Shown here one piece after another: positions 6,196 to 12,883 of a stretch of DNA of 14,136 nt (its first letter is position 1; every line of letters starts with the position of its first letter). The translations under genes were made by a program, and so were the position numbers. The notes beneath the pieces are model-generated. The model was given only the letters and a program-made list of their open reading frames with translations. It was not told the DNA's origin and searched no databases. The stretch is from DHVE2 group archaeon (lineage in GTDB: Archaea > Thermoplasmatota > Thermoplasmata > Thermoplasmatales > Aciduliprofundaceae): positions 1 through 14,136 of the forward strand of contig WALH01000003.1 of assembly GCA_015522935.1 (NCBI GenBank), in the 5' to 3' direction.

Positions 6196-7548
6196 ATGAT
6201 GCTTTTAGACGATCTTCAAAAAATCATAGAGAGATATGTGGATAATGAAGAGATGATATACTATGGAAAGCTCAGACTTCCAAGGATAAAAGAAAACGTT
6301 CTTGAACCAAAGTATGCAGTGTTTCTCAATAATTTTGACCCACAGAACATAGAGGTCCTAACTCCCGGTGGCAAAGTTATAGTTTTGTTCCCCAGCATGA
6401 ACTGGTTTGAAAAGCATTTAGAGGATAAGGACTGGGAGGAGGTGGATGGAGAGTACAGACTGATAGGATGGAAATATTTAAATGGAAATCTCTGGATCAA
6501 ATATGCAGTTCCCAACGAGTATGAATACGAAGAGGAGATAAAAGTTCCCACAAAGGATGATGTTGAGAAGATGCTATTCGATGCTGGACTTGAAGATGTA
6601 AGCGTAATTAACGAAAATTGCCCTTGGCTCGTTGGACTTGCCACCAAGCCTGTTCCCCCACCCCCCCAAGAGGAAGGTATGGAAGAGATTACTGAAAGCC
6701 CTGCCATGGAGGAAGAACATACAGAGTCTGAGAGAAAAATAGCTGCAAAGTCACTAAAACTTCGCTGGAGAGATTCAAATAACAAACCACACGAAATTGA
6801 TATTCAAGAAGATGTGGTTATTGGAAGAGGGAAAGGAGATGTAATAACAATGTTCGTTGGTGAAAGAAGATACCCCACACCCATGATGCTCTTCGATCCA
6901 AAGAAACACGTTTCAAGAAGGCATATTGAAATTATACCAAGAGATGGCGAATGGTACATTAGAGATTTAGGTAGTACAAATGGAACAACTCTCAATGGTG
7001 TAATGCTGAAGGGTTGGAAAAAGAGAGAGAGAGAAGAGAAGTTTCCCAGCGAATATGTAAAACTTGAAGATGGAGATGAAATACTTCTGGCAAATTCTGT
7101 GAGCTTTACGGTGAGATTAAAAGAAGGAGAAATCCAACCTGCAGAAGTCAGGGAAAGTAAGGAGGAAAAGATGAACCAGGTGGAGAAACCCACAGAATTC
7201 ATTATTCAGTGGGTCGATGGAAATCTCATGAGACAGCAACACAGAGTTAAGGGCACCATTTATGTGGGCAGAAATCCCAAGGGAGTGATCAGTATATTTA
7301 CGAGAGAAGGCGATATAATTCCGATGGGCATAATTGATAAGGAGGGCGAAGTGGAAGAAAAGCATTTTGAAATATTCAAAATAAAGGATAGCTGGTTCAT
7401 TCGGGATTTAGGAAGTAAAACAGGCACGTACCTTAATGGGGAAAAATTAGAAGGATGGAAAGAGGGTGTAATGAGCGAACCCGTTGAGATCAAAGATGGT
7501 GATGAAATACTTTTCGGGAAATACATGATAACGGTATCTTTTAAGTGA
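6196..7548 (+). CDS. Tandem FHA-domain protein with methyltransferase-like N-terminal region
   Basis: FHA domains bind phosphothreonine peptides, so this is the likely reader of the kinase encoded next. FHA1 (about 187-308) has IGRGKG (R211), HVSRRH (S240, H243) and DLGSTNGTTLNG (N262), the full binding set. FHA2 (about 335-448) keeps R359 and H390 but has VEEKH where Ser is expected and SKTG where Asn is expected, so phosphopeptide binding is doubtful. Residues about 38-152 look like the C-terminal half of a SAM methyltransferase (LTPGGKVIVLFPS, later AGLEDVSV and LVGLATKP) with no SAM-binding motif. A Pro/Glu-rich linker (about 152-182) follows. I chose ATG 6196 because GAGGTG lies 6 bases upstream; a GTG at 6178 would add six residues. 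The stop overlaps a GTG of the kinase gene. Confidence 0.88.
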   Translation: MMLLDDLQKIIERYVDNEEMIYYGKLRLPRIKENVLEPKYAVFLNNFDPQNIEVLTPGGKVIVLFPSMNWFEKHLEDKDWEEVDGEYRLIGWKYLNGNLWIKYAVPNEYEYEEEIKVPTKDDVEKMLFDAGLEDVSVINENCPWLVGLATKPVPPPPQEEGMEEITESPAMEEEHTESERKIAAKSLKLRWRDSNNKPHEIDIQEDVVIGRGKGDVITMFVGERRYPTPMMLFDPKKHVSRRHIEIIPRDGEWYIRDLGSTNGTTLNGVMLKGWKKREREEKFPSEYVKLEDGDEILLANSVSFTVRLKEGEIQPAEVRESKEEKMNQVEKPTEFIIQWVDGNLMRQQHRVKGTIYVGRNPKGVISIFTREGDIIPMGIIDKEGEVEEKHFEIFKIKDSWFIRDLGSKTGTYLNGEKLEGWKEGVMSEPVEIKDGDEILFGKYMITVSFK

Positions 7549-7553
7549 TATTT

Positions 7554-8888
7554 ATGCTTAAGCTGCTTAAAAAAATAACAACAACGAACATAAGTGAAGT
7601 CTGGAAGGCAAAATTAGACGGAAAAAATGTAGTTGTGAAGAAACCTGTGGAAAAGGATATGGTTAAGATACTGAGATTTATCAGAGAGGCAAAGTACTGG
7701 AAAGAGATCAGTGATCTGAACATACATGGAGTGGCAAAAGTTGTTGAGATCCACGAGGAGGAACCATGGTTCGCCGTTGAGTATATTGAGGGTAAACTCC
7801 TCACAGAGCATCTGCAGATGAATGAGCCCAGAGAGATTGCAAACAGGATGCTTGAAGTTCTGAAAATTCTTGAAATTGTTCATTCAAAGGGTTATCTTCA
7901 TCTTGACATTAAACCCAGTAATATAATGGTTGATAAATATGGGGATATTGTTCTTCTTGACTGGGGCTTAGCGGCAAAAATATTTAGAAAACTGAAGGAT
8001 GATGAGTACAGATTCATAGGTACGCCTTATTATGCACCTCCAGAACTGAGAGATCCAGAAAGATATGGAAAACCGGATATTAGAAGCGATCTTTATGAAG
8101 TTGGTGCCACATTTTACAGAGTTATGACAAAGCAGGTGCCCTTCGCAAACGAAAGCGATGTGAAGAATGGTTCTTTAAGACCTTTTCCACAATCTATTCC
8201 AAAAAAATTAAAGAGTATAATAATTAAAGCCATGCAACCTTCTAAAGATAATAGGTATAGTTCTGCCAGAGAGATGTATGAAGATATCAAGGGCTGGTTA
8301 AGAAATGAAAAAGTTATCAGGGCCGGAATCCACAAAATCCAATACAAAAGAACTCTTCAGATATTAAAAAATCACGGAATCAGCTTTCTTCCTGATAGTG
8401 AGAGAATGAAAAGAAACGCCATATGCATGATCAACGATCTAAGAATTGATGTGAATGATGGAGTGTATACAGATTTCGGTATGAAAAAAAGGTTCAAAAC
8501 AAAGCGCATATATCATGGGGCATACCTGTATCACAATGGTAGGGAGGTAGGACAGATAGATATAGGCTATCGCAATTTATTAATTGTAGACTTCCCATGG
8601 AAAAATATAGATCTTGCCAGAAAATATTTTGAATTGCTAAAATTTCTTAAGAATCACGGTGCAGCCATACAGTTTAAAAAGGGAAAAAGATGTTTTAATA
8701 CAGCTGCAGCCCGTGTGTTGCTCAAATCAGAGCCTCCTAACTGCGAAATTGATGGCATTCTTCGAATAGGCCCGCGGAGGATTCACCTTCGTCTTAAACC
8801 AGAAGAGGGAATTGATTGTGATCTTGTTCCTTCGTCCAGCCGCTCACCGGCTGGTATGTTTTTTGATATTATGGGGTGTGATGTATGA
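7554..8888 (+). CDS. Hanks-type Ser/Thr protein kinase with atypical Gly-loop and unknown C-terminal domain
   Basis: The product is a cytoplasmic protein kinase. The catalytic set is present: Lys in VVVKK (K29), Glu in REAK (E45), HLDIKPSN (D118, K120, N123), DWG (D136) in place of DFG, APPE (161-164) and DIRSDLYEVGATFY (175-188). The Gly-rich loop is ITTTNISEV (8-16), with Thr, Thr and Ser at the three glycine positions. The kinase domain ends near 250. Residues about 260-444 form a domain I do not recognise; no membrane helix is seen. I chose ATG 7554, which has GTGAT four bases upstream; a GTG at 7545 overlaps the FHA stop as GTGA and would add three residues. The last codon overlaps the phosphatase ATG. 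Substrates are unknown; the FHA protein is the obvious candidate partner. Confidence 0.88.
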   Translation: MLKLLKKITTTNISEVWKAKLDGKNVVVKKPVEKDMVKILRFIREAKYWKEISDLNIHGVAKVVEIHEEEPWFAVEYIEGKLLTEHLQMNEPREIANRMLEVLKILEIVHSKGYLHLDIKPSNIMVDKYGDIVLLDWGLAAKIFRKLKDDEYRFIGTPYYAPPELRDPERYGKPDIRSDLYEVGATFYRVMTKQVPFANESDVKNGSLRPFPQSIPKKLKSIIIKAMQPSKDNRYSSAREMYEDIKGWLRNEKVIRAGIHKIQYKRTLQILKNHGISFLPDSERMKRNAICMINDLRIDVNDGVYTDFGMKKRFKTKRIYHGAYLYHNGREVGQIDIGYRNLLIVDFPWKNIDLARKYFELLKFLKNHGAAIQFKKGKRCFNTAAARVLLKSEPPNCEIDGILRIGPRRIHLRLKPEEGIDCDLVPSSSRSPAGMFFDIMGCDV

Positions 8889-9613
8889 AGGCATATGGAA
8901 TAAGTGATGTGGGGAGGAAGAGGAAGAATAACGAAGATGCGTACATCATAAACAATGTTGAGATATACAGAGAGGGTAAGAAGAAAGTCATACATCTTTT
9001 GGCAGTTGCAGATGGTATGGGTGGACATGAAGCGGGTGAAGTCGCCAGCAAAATGACTGTGGAGAAATTAGGTGCCACTCCCATGGTATTCGTTGAGGAA
9101 GGGAAAAAAGGATTGAATGGACTTATACATTTTATAAACAGAAAAGTTCATGAGGAATCAAAACGCAGAGGAAAGAAAATGGGCACAACATTGGTTGGTG
9201 CTGTGATTGAGGATTATATGGCAACCATCTTCAACGTTGGAGACAGCAGAGCTTATCTATTCAGACATGGTTCTTTACGTAGAATAACAAGGGATCACTC
9301 TGTTGTTCAACAAAAAATCGAATCCGGAGAAATCACCGAGGAAGAGGCTCGCAGAGATAAGGATAGGCACAGGATAACCATGGCTGTAGGGCTACAGGAA
9401 GATTTAAATCCGGATTTCTATAGTTTAGAACTTAATGAAGGAGATATCCTTCTTTTCTGTACAGATGGCCTTCATGATATGTTAAATGACAAAGAGATTG
9501 AAGAAATAGCCAAAAAATATGAAAAACTCAGTGATATAGTTGGGGAACTCGTTAAAAGAGCAAATGAGAAGGGGGGCATAGATAATATAACAATTGTTGT
9601 TGCAAGAATTTAA
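8885..9613 (+). CDS. PP2C-family (PPM) Ser/Thr protein phosphatase
   Basis: This is a metal-dependent phosphatase that removes phosphate from Ser/Thr and probably reverses the upstream kinase. At 242 residues it is a minimal PP2C domain. Signature blocks appear in order: SDVGRKRKNNEDA (7-19, metal ligand D18), AVADGMGGHEAGEVA (40-54, D43), GTTLVGA (100-106), NVGDSRAYLFR (117-127), TRDHS (135-139), CTDGLHD (192-198, D194) and GGIDNITIVV (230-239, D233). No signal or membrane segment is seen. Its ATG overlaps the kinase stop as ATGA, implying translational coupling. Its end overlaps the convergent acetyltransferase gene by four bases. Confidence 0.94.
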   Translation: MKAYGISDVGRKRKNNEDAYIINNVEIYREGKKKVIHLLAVADGMGGHEAGEVASKMTVEKLGATPMVFVEEGKKGLNGLIHFINRKVHEESKRRGKKMGTTLVGAVIEDYMATIFNVGDSRAYLFRHGSLRRITRDHSVVQQKIESGEITEEEARRDKDRHRITMAVGLQEDLNPDFYSLELNEGDILLFCTDGLHDMLNDKEIEEIAKKYEKLSDIVGELVKRANEKGGIDNITIVVARI

Positions 9614-10023
9614 TAGGGATGCTTTATCATTACAAGGGCATCCTCATTTCCGTAGTAATTTTTTATTCTTTCTTGAACAACAAATCCTAATTTTTTGTAA
9701 AATTCTATAGCAATTTTGTTGCTTACCCTCACCTCTATTCTCGCTTTTCCACCAGTCTCTTCAAATACCTTCTTCATAAGTTCTGTACCTATCCTCTTCT
9801 TTCTCCATTGAGGATGCACTGCTATAGATGCCACATGTCCATCACTTTGAAATATTATGTATCCAACAAGCTTCTCTCCGATTTCATAAACTAAGAAATC
9901 CACATCAGGCTGCAAAGCATAATAGATAAAAACCTCCTCCGGATACGGTGATTTGGGAAATGCAAGGCTTTCTATTTCCATGATTTCCTGAAGGTCATCA
10001 ATCCTGAATTTTCTTATCGCCAT
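9610..10023 (-). CDS. GNAT-family N-acetyltransferase, RimI-like
   Basis: The 137-residue protein is a single GNAT domain that moves acetyl from acetyl-CoA to an amino group. It opens with IRKFRIDDLQEIMEIESLAFP, typical of RimI-type N-terminal acetyltransferases. The acetyl-CoA loop is QWRKKRIGTELMKK (72-85), preceded by SIAVHP, and the C-terminal signature is SNKIAIEFYKKLGF (101-114). Archaeal RimI homologues acetylate protein N-termini, but substrate cannot be read here. It is the last gene of a minus-strand operon; its start lies 26 bases inside the end of the Nudix gene. Placing the start later would cut the first strand and helix of the fold. Confidence 0.87.
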   Translation of the reverse strand: MAIRKFRIDDLQEIMEIESLAFPKSPYPEEVFIYYALQPDVDFLVYEIGEKLVGYIIFQSDGHVASIAVHPQWRKKRIGTELMKKVFEETGGKARIEVRVSNKIAIEFYKKLGFVVQERIKNYYGNEDALVMIKHPY

Positions 10024-10441
10024 ATCCCATCACCTCCAGATATTTCTGTGCTTTGATCAGTGTTTTTCTGGACGTCTCGTAAGTTATTGTTTTTAGAGAA
10101 TCTTCGTAACTGAGCCACCTGTAGTTGTCATGCTCATAGGATAGACTCACATTCTCATTTTCTGAAAGTGCAAGGAAATAAACAACTTTCTTCTCAACTA
10201 ACGTTTTACCATCCCTAAAATAATATGTTATCTCATCTCGAAAACCGAAAATGAATTCCACATCGAGCCCCGTTTCCTCTTTTATTTCCCTCCTTGCAGT
10301 ATCTATTTCCCCCTCACCGGGTTCGACATGGCCTTTGGGAAAATCCCAGTGCCCCTTACCATGAGTTGGATAATGAAGAAGAAGGAATTTCCCTGTTCGA
10401 GGATTGAATATAACCGCTCCTGCAGATTTCTCCCTGCGCAT
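9998..10441 (-). CDS. Nudix hydrolase, Ap4A-hydrolase-like
   Basis: The product hydrolyses a nucleoside diphosphate linked to another moiety. The Nudix box is complete at residues 37-59: GHVEPGE, then RREIKEETGL (E43, R51, E52, E55, E56). AGAVIF near the start and HWDFPKGHVEPGE are typical of bacterial and archaeal diadenosine tetraphosphate hydrolases, so Ap4A is a reasonable but unproved substrate. I chose ATG 10441 because AGGAGTGA sits directly upstream; a GTG at 10450, overlapping the methylase stop, has no room for a ribosome site. It lies between the methylase and acetyltransferase genes, overlapping the latter. Confidence 0.9.
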   Translation of the reverse strand: MRREKSAGAVIFNPRTGKFLLLHYPTHGKGHWDFPKGHVEPGEGEIDTARREIKEETGLDVEFIFGFRDEITYYFRDGKTLVEKKVVYFLALSENENVSLSYEHDNYRWLSYEDSLKTITYETSRKTLIKAQKYLEVMGYGDKKIQD

Positions 10442-10446
10442 ATTTT

Positions 10447-11220
10447 TCACTCCTTTAGAAAGAACATTACATATTCGTGTTTAAATATATAGTACCCATG
10501 CTTTAAGGCACGGTACCTCCACAGGGAATATTGATTTCTCTTACCTCTATTTTCCTCTATGTTTTTCACAACTATGCTTTTAAGCGAGAATCCATTTTTC
10601 ATCACTCTTTCCATTGTATAGAATCCAAGAGGAATCCATTTACCTTTTGAATATTTATCACCAATTACAAGAACTAAATACCGACCTTTGTCCAAATGCG
10701 CTGATGCAAGTTTAAGGGTCTTTGTGAATTTGTTTAGAAATTCATTCATCGTATTAGAGTTTGATAAATCTTCCCTTTTATCGGAAAATTTTATTATATC
10801 CCAGTATGGTGGATGCATTATTACAAGTTGAAACTTTCCTAAATTTTTATATATTTGTGGATCTGTTGAATCTCCTATTATCATCTCCGTCCTGATATTG
10901 TGTGGATTATCTTCTTTTTCTACAAGCTCCATGGCTCTCTGAGCTACATTTTCGTTCAGTTCAATTCCCATAGCATTTCTTCCCAACCTCTTTGCCTCTA
11001 TGAGCGTTGTGCCAAGACCTGCAAAAGTATCCAGAACCCATTCCCCCCGCTTCGTGAATCTCAGCATTGCCTGTCTTGGAATCTGTGGAATGAAATTGCC
11101 GTGATACTCTGGTGTATGGGCGCCACTGTTATCCCTTGAAGGAAAGAGCCATAACGAGTCCGTTATGATTTCGTTGTATTCTTTCCATCTTCTCATATCT
11201 ATGTCGTTTATTTTACTCAC
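10447..11220 (-). CDS. DNA methyltransferase, N4/N6 amino type, orphan
   Basis: This is a SAM-dependent methylase of exocyclic amino groups in DNA. SAM motif I is LDTFAGLGTT (63-72), the next acidic motif is GIELN (85-89), GDSTD follows at 116-120, and the catalytic motif is MHPPYWD (135-141), a [DNSH]PP[YFW]-type motif with His in first position. Motif I precedes the catalytic motif. At 257 residues it is compact. It starts with GTG at 11220; no Shine-Dalgarno is visible and a TATA-like box is about 26 bases upstream, so a leaderless message is likely (next in-frame ATG at 11196). No restriction enzyme gene is adjacent. An RNA substrate is less likely but cannot be excluded. Confidence 0.82.
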   Translation of the reverse strand: MSKINDIDMRRWKEYNEIITDSLWLFPSRDNSGAHTPEYHGNFIPQIPRQAMLRFTKRGEWVLDTFAGLGTTLIEAKRLGRNAMGIELNENVAQRAMELVEKEDNPHNIRTEMIIGDSTDPQIYKNLGKFQLVIMHPPYWDIIKFSDKREDLSNSNTMNEFLNKFTKTLKLASAHLDKGRYLVLVIGDKYSKGKWIPLGFYTMERVMKNGFSLKSIVVKNIEENRGKRNQYSLWRYRALKHGYYIFKHEYVMFFLKE

Positions 11221-11240
11221 AGAAAAAGAATAGAAGAAGT

Positions 11241-11251
11241 GCTTAAAAAAT
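11241..11251 (-). promoter_or_regulatory. TATA box for the methylase-Nudix-GNAT operon
   Basis: On the minus strand this is an AATTTTTTAAGC-like run centred about 26 bases before the GTG at 11220. It is the only candidate in the 121-base divergent gap. Confidence 0.4.
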
Positions 11252-11300
11252 TTGCCATTGCAGACATTATTATTGAAAAATCTATTTGAATAACCACAAG

Positions 11301-11310
11301 ATTAATATAT
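11301..11310 (+). promoter_or_regulatory. TATA box for the LURP-one-like gene
   Basis: ATTAATATAT is centred about 28 bases before 11333, so transcription should start near 11331, just ahead of the GAGTGA that precedes the ATG at 11342. Confidence 0.5.
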
Positions 11311-11341
11311 TGTTGCAATTATCCCATTTAGAGTGAAAAAT

Positions 11342-11926
11342 ATGACAAATGCGGGGATATGGTACCAGAACAATTACAGACTTCGCAAGAAGGTGCTGGC
11401 ACTGACTAACAAGTACTGGATTGAAGATTCAAAAGGCAAAACACTTGGATTCAGTAAACAGAAGATGTTCAAACTGAAGGAAGATATAAGGATATATACC
11501 GATGAGAAGATGAGAGAAGAACTTTTCCGAATAAAACAGACACAGATAATAGATGTGTGGGGCAAGTTTGCAGTGATAGATTCAAAAACAGATGTAATTC
11601 TTGGATATATAAAAAGGAGGGTAGGGCTATCCACCTTCGCATGGGATGCATGGAGCATGTATGATAAAAACTGGAACCTTCTAGGTGGAATTGAAGAAAA
11701 CAAAGCAAGAGGCTTGGTGAGAAAATACGTGCCGGGAGGTTCCATCGTCCCAGAACATATGATTCTAACCCTTCGTGGGCAACCCGTGGCAGAGATAAAC
11801 CAGAAGTTCAAAGTTATAGGAGATATATGGAACGTAAAAATTATGAATCTCCCCAAAGACTTTGATAGGAGGGTCTTGTTAAGTGGAGCATTGCTAATGG
11901 CAATGATAGAAAGGAAACATAAATAA
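11342..11926 (+). CDS. LURP-one-related / scramblase-like beta-barrel protein
   Basis: The 194-residue protein resembles the LURP-one-related (DUF567, tubby C-terminal-like) family: repeated short beta strands with the pattern YWIEDSKGKTLGFSKQK, then IRIYTDE, FRIKQTQ, FAVIDSKTDVILGYIKR and a C-terminal helix VLLSGALLMAMIER, which in this fold packs inside the barrel. Molecular function is unclear for most members; a link to membrane lipids (phospholipid scramblase relatives) is known only for some. No signal peptide is seen. I chose ATG 11342 because GAGTGA lies five bases upstream; a GTG at 11333 could start a leaderless message three codons earlier. It is monocistronic and ends nine bases from the convergent glycosyltransferase gene. 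Confidence 0.65.
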   Translation: MTNAGIWYQNNYRLRKKVLALTNKYWIEDSKGKTLGFSKQKMFKLKEDIRIYTDEKMREELFRIKQTQIIDVWGKFAVIDSKTDVILGYIKRRVGLSTFAWDAWSMYDKNWNLLGGIEENKARGLVRKYVPGGSIVPEHMILTLRGQPVAEINQKFKVIGDIWNVKIMNLPKDFDRRVLLSGALLMAMIERKHK

Positions 11927-11935
11927 TTTCATTCA

Positions 11936-12883
11936 TTATTTTCTGTAGGAGAGATAATAAAACACTGTTTTTAAAGAGTAATAGGAATAAACTAAGAGTC
12001 CAAAGAAAGGCGCAAAGAAGTATCTGTATTTTGGCCTCACAAGGTATTTTATTGATTTAAAGAATATAAAGAGAGATGCAACGAAGAAGAGGAGGAAATA
12101 AATAAGGAGGGGTATGCAATTCACCGGTAAAAGAATGATAAAAAATATGAATAAGAGAAAGCCAATTCCCCATGCTATATTATCGTAGGGCTTAACTCCA
12201 ACTTCTCTGAGTGCCTGCGCTGCTCCCTTGGCACGGAAATCCTGCCAAGTTTTCACATCTCTCCATTTCTCAGGCAGGGAAACTCTAACAATGGAGTTCC
12301 ATGATATATCATGTTTTAGATGGACACCATTCTTTCTAAGTAGAAGAGAGAAGCCGTAATCATCAGACCTCAAACTGTTTGGATACCTGAATCTTTTGAA
12401 TATTTCAACTCTCTCCGCTTTGTTGTTTCCGGGAATGTGCATTCTGTATAATCCCGGGAATATGAGGTGGATTGCATGATACCACGCAAATGCATGAGCA
12501 TAGAATTTTCCTATGACTTTGGGGACGCCCCCGACCACATCCCTATCCCTTATTTTCTCAAGAATATTTTTGAAGTAGTCTTTTTCGTAATAATTCTCCG
12601 AGTCTCCCCATATGATCACATCGTATCCTTTTTTTAGGGCATAGTGGCAGCCCTCATTTCTCGCGTATCCTGTACCTCCCAATCTCTTCTGAACTTTGAA
12701 CTCTATACAACCGTACTTTTCCTTATATTTTTCTGCAACTTCCCTTGAATTATCCTTGGAAGCTCCATCAATAACTAAAACATCAAATAACAAGCAAAAA
12801 CCGTCTTGATTTACAATTGATTTTAGACATTTATCAAGCAACAATGCTTTATTTTTGTTGAGAATTATAAGGAGAGCTTTCAT
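11936..12883 (-). CDS. Family 2 glycosyltransferase with C-terminal membrane helices
   Basis: The product transfers a sugar from a nucleotide sugar, probably to a lipid-linked or surface acceptor at the inner face of the membrane. GT-A features: MKALLIILNKNK start, LVIDGASKDNSREVAEKY (36-53), GGTGYARNEG (69-78), the metal-site stretch IIWGDSENYYEKDYF (90-104, GDSE in place of the more usual DxD), and RSDDYGFSLLLRKNG (172-186, likely catalytic-base region). Hydrophobic helices lie at about 235-254, 256-276 and 288-313. I chose ATG 12883, where family homology begins; ATGs at 12889 and 12928 also exist but lie deeper inside the upstream gene. The overlap with that gene's end is 35 bases, so the two are co-transcribed. 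Confidence 0.85.
   Translation of the reverse strand: MKALLIILNKNKALLLDKCLKSIVNQDGFCLLFDVLVIDGASKDNSREVAEKYKEKYGCIEFKVQKRLGGTGYARNEGCHYALKKGYDVIIWGDSENYYEKDYFKNILEKIRDRDVVGGVPKVIGKFYAHAFAWYHAIHLIFPGLYRMHIPGNNKAERVEIFKRFRYPNSLRSDDYGFSLLLRKNGVHLKHDISWNSIVRVSLPEKWRDVKTWQDFRAKGAAQALREVGVKPYDNIAWGIGFLLFIFFIILLPVNCIPLLIYFLLFFVASLFIFFKSIKYLVRPKYRYFFAPFFGLLVYSYYSLKTVFYYLSYRK

Noticed and set aside
6655..6667. C5-A-C7 run in the FHA gene linker as a phase-variation site
   Set aside because: It simply encodes the PVPPPP linker; a single C7 run in an archaeon is weak evidence for slippage control.
6261..6785. Long Ser/Phe-rich minus-strand frames opposite the FHA, kinase and LURP genes
   Set aside because: They are antisense shadows with low-complexity composition and no motifs.
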